Shown here: positions 60,180-64,000 of the stretch, piece by piece
Layout: each line of letters opens with the position of its first letter
How positions within the stretch are numbered: position 1 is the first letter of the stretch
DNA from: Leucaena leucocephala
Taxonomy: Eukaryota > Streptophyta > Magnoliopsida > Fabales > Fabaceae
DNA length: 64,000 nucleotides
Assembly (NCBI GenBank): GCA_037074615.1
Contig: CM073515.1
Location: 16,515,001 to 16,579,000 of the forward strand
Direction of reading: 5' to 3'
Program-made: the position numbers and the translations under genes
Notes under the pieces: model-generated
Told to the model about the DNA's origin: nothing
Seen by the model: the letters and a program-made list of their open reading frames with translations, nothing else
The model's database searches: none

Positions 60180-60463
60180 GAGTGATCATAAAGACTATGT
60201 TCGGGCTTAGTGGTTTTTCATGCGGAGGAATGTGAATGGTCAAGATGGAATTTGTCCCTCATATTCGTGGAGAGATATTACTGGGCCCCTCGATGAGTGA
60301 GTCTGAGAAATGTATGGCCATACTGTAATGGAAAGGTAGTTCCATTTCTATAGTCAGACTACTCAGGGATCGAGAAAGTAACGGTCGGGAATAGGAGGAT
60401 GACATTATCCATGCCTCATCCATGACCAAAATATCGCGTGACAGAAGGGACATGATATGGTTG

Positions 60464-60470
60464 TATAAAA
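60464..60470 (+). promoter_or_regulatory. Candidate TATA box of copia LTR
   Basis: TATAAAA followed by GG, about 285 bp downstream of the W-box cluster and conserved in the other copia LTRs (for example 48,944). The start site itself is not visible. Confidence 0.5.
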
Positions 60471-60774
60471 GGTTACATCGTTTATCGATCCTCATATGAT
60501 TTGGGTAGTTGTTATGTCTTGCTAGAGACCGCTTGCGACTTGTGGGCTAGTATAGCAAATGGCCCACTGCCAACTTCATATGGGCCTACAGGGTCGCACA
60601 CAAAATAGCCCAACACGAGCTATGATGTCCAGATTCATTGAATCTAAGACATGTCCAGATTCAATGAAAGATCCAGGTGAATGTATATATATTTATTTAT
60701 ATTTATATTCGTATATATATAAATTCGTATATATATATATATTATATATATGAGATATATGAGATTTAATTTAT

Positions 60775-61105
60775 AAGGATAAATTAAATCCCTATCACGT
60801 TTGAATTCGAAATTCAAATTGATAGGATATCTCATATAAGAGATATTTATAAGATTTAATTTATAAGGATAAATTAAATCTCTATCACGTTTGAAATTCG
60901 AAATTCAAATTGATAGGATATCTCATATAAGAGATATTTATAAGATTTAATTTATAAGGATAAATTAAATCTCTATCACGTTTGAAATTCGAAATTCAAA
61001 TTGATAGGATATCTCATATAAGAGATATTTATAAGATTTAATTTATAAGGATAAATTAAATCTCTATCACGTTTGAAATTCGAAATTTAAATTGATAGGA
61101 TATCT
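60775..61105. repeat. 91-bp tandem repeat array in copia LTR (four units)
   Basis: Each unit contains GATATCTCATATAAGAGATAT, a near-perfect dyad, then an A+T run and CTATCACGTTTGAAATTCG. Equivalent arrays: 24,530-24,670 (two units), 26,180-26,430 (three), 35,727-36,040 (four), 46,195-46,260 (one), 49,250-49,860 (seven), 55,470-55,565 (one, broken) and 56,215-56,555 (four). The unit number explains most of the length differences between the LTRs. Confidence 0.88.
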
Positions 61106-61530
61106 CAAATTTGATTTATGGGAATAAATCAAATATAACCCAGTCTCATCTTTATTTAAAGTTAAATAAATAAGTAATTAAATCTGTGGGACGGATTTAA
61201 TATTATTTTATTTAATTAGTTTCTTATAAAATTATACAATATATGATATTGTATCAATTCGGAATTAATATAAGATTAACTCCAAAATCCAATTAGGTCA
61301 AGTGGAAAAACGCATAGCATCCTCTATATCTGATTGGAGGAGCTACGTTTGAAAGTAACACAGAACACAAAAGGCCGAACGGAATCTGCAAAAGGTTTGC
61401 AGACAAGAAACTGCCGAAATAGAGACGGAGACTTGTGAAAGCCTTGGAGGGACAGGAGACGCTAGCACGTCGTTCGTGGTTGGAACGCTGTTCGTGTGGA
61501 TACCAGTAGAGGAAGCCGACCTGAGGCGTC

Positions 61531-61672
61531 GACTTCTTGTGATCGGAAAGAGACCACCGTCCGCGGAGAGAATTTGTGAAGGTCGCTGAGGAACACTCCA
61601 TCGATTTCTTGCGATCAGAAAGAGATCACCACCCACGTAGAGAAGCTGTGAAATTCGCTGAGCAACACTAAG
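61531..61672. repeat. 72-bp duplication in U5 of copia LTR
   Basis: Blocks starting GACTTCTTGTGATCGGAAAG (61531) and GATTTCTTGCGATCAGAAAG (61603) are diverged tandem copies. The duplication is shared with the LTR at 35050-37049 (35,160-35,300), with a shorter version near 23,970-24,080; it is absent from the other copies, so it marks a subfamily. Confidence 0.75.
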
Positions 61673-61777
61673 GGTAATGATTCTTTCCACTTGACTTAAA
61701 CACATACGGTAGATCCTGGCAAGGAATGGAAAATTTTTAAAGTTTATTTCCGCTGCGTGTCTTCCAATTCCTTACAG

Positions 61778-61789
61778 TGGTATCAGAGC
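61778..61789 (+). other. Primer-binding site of the plus-strand copia element
   Basis: TGGTATCAGAGC, one base after the LTR, intact complement to initiator tRNA-Met. Confidence 0.95.
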
Positions 61790-62984
61790 CATGCTGTTTT
61801 GTGTTTAAGTTAGGCTTGATTTGTGATTTATATGATATATGTTAGTAGTAGCCGATCATATAATAAGCGTTGTATGTGTGACATATATGGAATCCTTGTT
61901 GTGTATGACATAAAAGGAATCTAAAAGGAAATTGAAATCGGTGGTGATGCTTTTTGATTTGATCAATCCGCATAGATGGGGTCTAAGAAAACCGAATTCG
62001 AATTTGTGATTATTTGTGAAAACCGAATTCAGATTCGTGATTATTTATGAAACAAAAACAAAAAAAAAAAAAAATTTCTTCCGGGGCGCTGCCCCAGAGA
62101 CCCCGCCCGCTAACCGCCGTAGCTACCTGTTCGTAGCGCAACATAACCGTAACAAATGTTACTTTGTAAATGTTTTTTTGCCCTTCGATTAGATCTGAAT
62201 ATTGATTCTTGAATGTTTGGGTATGGTGAACAATATGGCTCTAGATTGCAAGTGTTGTAATTTTTAAAAATACGGCCTGCGTGTCGTGCCTTCCTCTATA
62301 TACTCTCAATGTACCTTCTCCTCTCATCTCACTCCCCTCGAATGTTAAAAGAGGTTTCTATATGTAATTTCTCTTTTCTTACTAGAGAGCTCCTCTCATT
62401 GGCTTGAGGGGACTTAGGATAGGTGAGCCATATTGTATCACGTTTGAATTATGCATCTTATGATTAGATCAGCACATGCATATTACTTGTATGAGTTACA
62501 AACTGGGATACATGCATCCTCATAAAAACAGATAGTTAATTAAGCCCTCTAAAAGAAATCTTAAGTCATAATGCTGTCAATTTATGAACACTTGTCAAAA
62601 CCTTGATCGCTCAATTGTGGACTCCACCAAAGTGGGTGCTTTTGAGTTATCTTGGGGAGATAAGCAAAGAGTAATGGTGCTACTCTCATAGGTTCATTAT
62701 TGTTTGACTTAATTGAGATTAACAAAACGGTTTTGGATCTCAAGGCATTAGATGGGATTAGAACATGCCAGATCATATGATGATAGGATCCCATGAATAT
62801 CTAAGAGTTACATTTGATGTAATTGGTAAAGGTGTTACCTACCTAAATAACTTAATCTAAGCGTCCTGCCAAAGCGGACTTAAGTTTGAGCCAAATATGG
62901 ATCTTAGCCCACTAACTATTGCATTGAGGGTTGTTTATTTAGTGGGAGATTACTAATTACATTGCATATTTTAATTGTAGAATC
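61790..62984 (+). other. Untranslated leader of the plus-strand copia element
   Basis: About 1.2 kb without a long frame between primer site and gag. It contains a 31-bp imperfect tandem repeat (about 61,988-62,050, AACCGAATTC-nn-ATTYGTGATTATTT), an A-run of about 16 bases (about 62,059-62,074) and a GC-rich island with a hairpin (62083-62095). The following AT-rich part shows no other feature. Leaders of this type often hold packaging signals; that role is inference. Confidence 0.6.
62083..62095 (+). other. GC-rich hairpin in copia leader
   Basis: GGGGC-GCT-GCCCC, a perfect 5-bp stem with a 3-base loop, in an otherwise AT-rich leader. The island continues with CCCCGCCCGCTAACCGCC. Confidence 0.6.
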
Positions 62985-64000
62985 ATGACGACTAGTAATA
63001 CTGCTACATTATCGCTGCGATCTGTCCTTGAGAAGGACAAACTCAATGGGACAAACTTTCTTGACTGGTTTAGGAACTTGAGAATTGTTCTCAAGCAGGA
63101 AAGAAAGGCGCATGTCCTAGATCAACCCATTCCTGAGGAGCCAGCCGCCAATGCTCCCAGAGCTCAGAGAGATGCTTATATGAAGCATAAGGAAGACTCT
63201 GTCGATGTGGGATGCTTGATGCTAGCCACCATGGTTCCAGAGCTCCAAAGAGATCTGGAACACATGGAGGCTTATGAGATGATTGTGCATCTCAAGGAAA
63301 TGTTCCAGCAACAGGCAAGGCAAGAGAGGTATGAGACCACTAAGGCCTTACATTCCTGCAAGATGGCTGAAGGTGCATCAGTCAGTGCTCATGTCTTAAA
63401 GATGAAAGGGTACATTGATCACCTTGAACGGCTTGGATTTCCCATGAGCCAGGAGTTAGCTACAGATTTGATCTTAAACTCACTCCCGGAAAGTTATGAC
63501 CAGTTTGTTATGAACTACAACATGAACAACATGGAGAAATCTATTTCTGAACTGCATGGGATGCTTAAAACTGCTGAGCCGAGTCTTAAGAAGAAACCCA
63601 GTAGTGTTTTGATGGTTCAGAAAGGAAAGGGTACGAAAAAGAAAGGCAAAGGCAAGGGGAAGGGTCATGGCTCATCAGGTAAGACCAAAGAGTCAGGCAA
63701 GCCCGAAACCAAGCCTGCACCAAAGAAGGCAAAGCCTCCGAAGGAAGGAGTCTGCTTCTTCTGCAATGAACCGGGTCATTGGAAGAGGAATTGCAAACTC
63801 TACCTCGAAGATCTGAAAAAGAACAAGAAGGATAGCGGGGCTATCGCTTCAGGTATTTATGTTATAGACATTCATCTTTCTACTTCCACCTCATGGGTAT
63901 TAGATACTGCATGTGGTTCTCACATTTGTACAAATGTGCAGGGACTAAAGGACAGTAGGAAGCTGAAAAGGGGTGAAGTTGACCTACGAGTTGGAAACAG
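62985..64000 (+). CDS. Copia gag-pol polyprotein, open to the window edge (gag and protease start)
   Basis: ATG at 62985 opens a frame of 338 codons with no stop to base 64000. Residues about 10-200 form the gag domain of Ty1/copia (LEKDKLNGTNFLDWFRNLRI near the start, then LHSCKMAEGASVSAHVLKMK, LGFPMSQELATDLILNSLP). Residues about 203-255 are Lys/Gly-rich, likely RNA-binding. A CCHC zinc knuckle CFFCNEPGHWKRNC is at residues 257-270. The protease begins near residue 304, WVLDTACGSHIC, with the catalytic Asp at 307; the family normally has D-T/S-G, but Gly is Ala here (GCA at 63909-63911). Gag would assemble cytoplasmic particles around element RNA. This is the only long uninterrupted frame in the window. 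The start is the first ATG after the leader and matches family gag starts. Confidence 0.95.
   Translation, partial: MTTSNTATLSLRSVLEKDKLNGTNFLDWFRNLRIVLKQERKAHVLDQPIPEEPAANAPRAQRDAYMKHKEDSVDVGCLMLATMVPELQRDLEHMEAYEMIVHLKEMFQQQARQERYETTKALHSCKMAEGASVSAHVLKMKGYIDHLERLGFPMSQELATDLILNSLPESYDQFVMNYNMNNMEKSISELHGMLKTAEPSLKKKPSSVLMVQKGKGTKKKGKGKGKGHGSSGKTKESGKPETKPAPKKAKPPKEGVCFFCNEPGHWKRNCKLYLEDLKKNKKDSGAIASGIYVIDIHLSTSTSWVLDTACGSHICTNVQGLKDSRKLKRGEVDLRVGN

Larger units (their letters stand above)
59778..61776 (+). mobile_element. 5' LTR of the plus-strand copia element
   Basis: TGTTAGAAATCG (59778) to AATTCCTTACA (61776), 1,999 bp, followed after one base by a tRNA-iMet primer site. It was inserted into the integrase of the previous element; the target 5-mer on this side is ACTCC (59773-59777). 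It has four 91-bp units, the W-box palindrome, TATAAAAGG at 60464 and a 72-bp duplication in U5. Near-equal to the 2,000-bp solo LTR at 35050-37049. ORFs inside it are conserved only as LTR sequence. Confidence 0.96.

Noticed and set aside
61778..61789. tRNA-like sequence after the LTR
   Set aside because: Only the 12 bases complementary to the tRNA 3' end are present; it is a primer-binding site, not a tRNA gene.

Overview
The window reads as AT-rich, heterochromatic DNA of a flowering plant. I find no host gene, tRNA or intact rRNA gene. Almost all of it is LTR retrotransposons inserted into one another. The plant call rests on three families: a Tekay/Del-like Ty3/gypsy chromovirus with 1.7-3.5 kb LTRs (TGTCATATCC...GTTACA), Tat/Athila-like Ty3/gypsy debris, and a Tnt1-like Ty1/copia family with about 2 kb LTRs (TGTTGG/TGTTAG...CCTTACA) and a tRNA-iMet primer site. 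The species cannot be told from this sequence.

Layout. 1-12,627: decayed minus-strand Tekay element A, with its 3' LTR running off the left edge, chromodomain, integrase, RNase H, RT, protease, gag, an extra ORF ahead of gag, a decayed primer site and a 5' LTR stub. Solo LTRs sit inside it at 971-2640 and 7021-10004. 12,628-23,855: Tat-like protease, 3' region and LTR pieces, broken by gypsy LTRs at 13852-17056, 18497-19277 and 19278-21466. 23,856-30,565: a copia solo LTR split by an inverted copia composite (25540-30454). 30,566-41,738: Tat-like LTR and integrase debris plus gypsy LTRs; the one at 35019-40475 contains a 2,000-bp copia solo LTR. 41,739-54,834: gypsy-type elements B (minus) and D (plus), whose long internal regions are largely non-coding; B keeps a homologue of element A's pre-gag ORF and a 5S rRNA-derived segment. 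Copia solo LTRs sit at 45559-47242 and 48258-50491. 54,835-64,000: three stacked copia insertions. An LTR was hit by a minus-strand element with a nearly complete RT/RNase H, which was hit in its integrase by a plus-strand element whose 5' LTR, primer site, leader and open gag-protease frame run off the right edge.

How it works together. No pathway is encoded. Parts of the elements (gag, protease, integrase, RT/RNase H, LTR promoters) would serve their own copying, but almost all are dead. Only the rightmost copia element still has an open frame in view, and its protease motif is altered. Insertion order is readable from target-site duplications (TSDs): Tat is oldest, then Tekay, then copia. 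Every mismatch in a TSD pair is a transition, as expected for decay of methylated DNA, and solo LTRs far outnumber full elements.

The best leads are the conserved pre-gag ORF, the inverted composite with two 3' LTRs and a 26-bp template-switch scar, nonsense codons shared between copia copies, the 5S-derived box, the 91-bp LTR minisatellite, and a palindromic W-box cluster intact in all eight copia LTRs that cover it.
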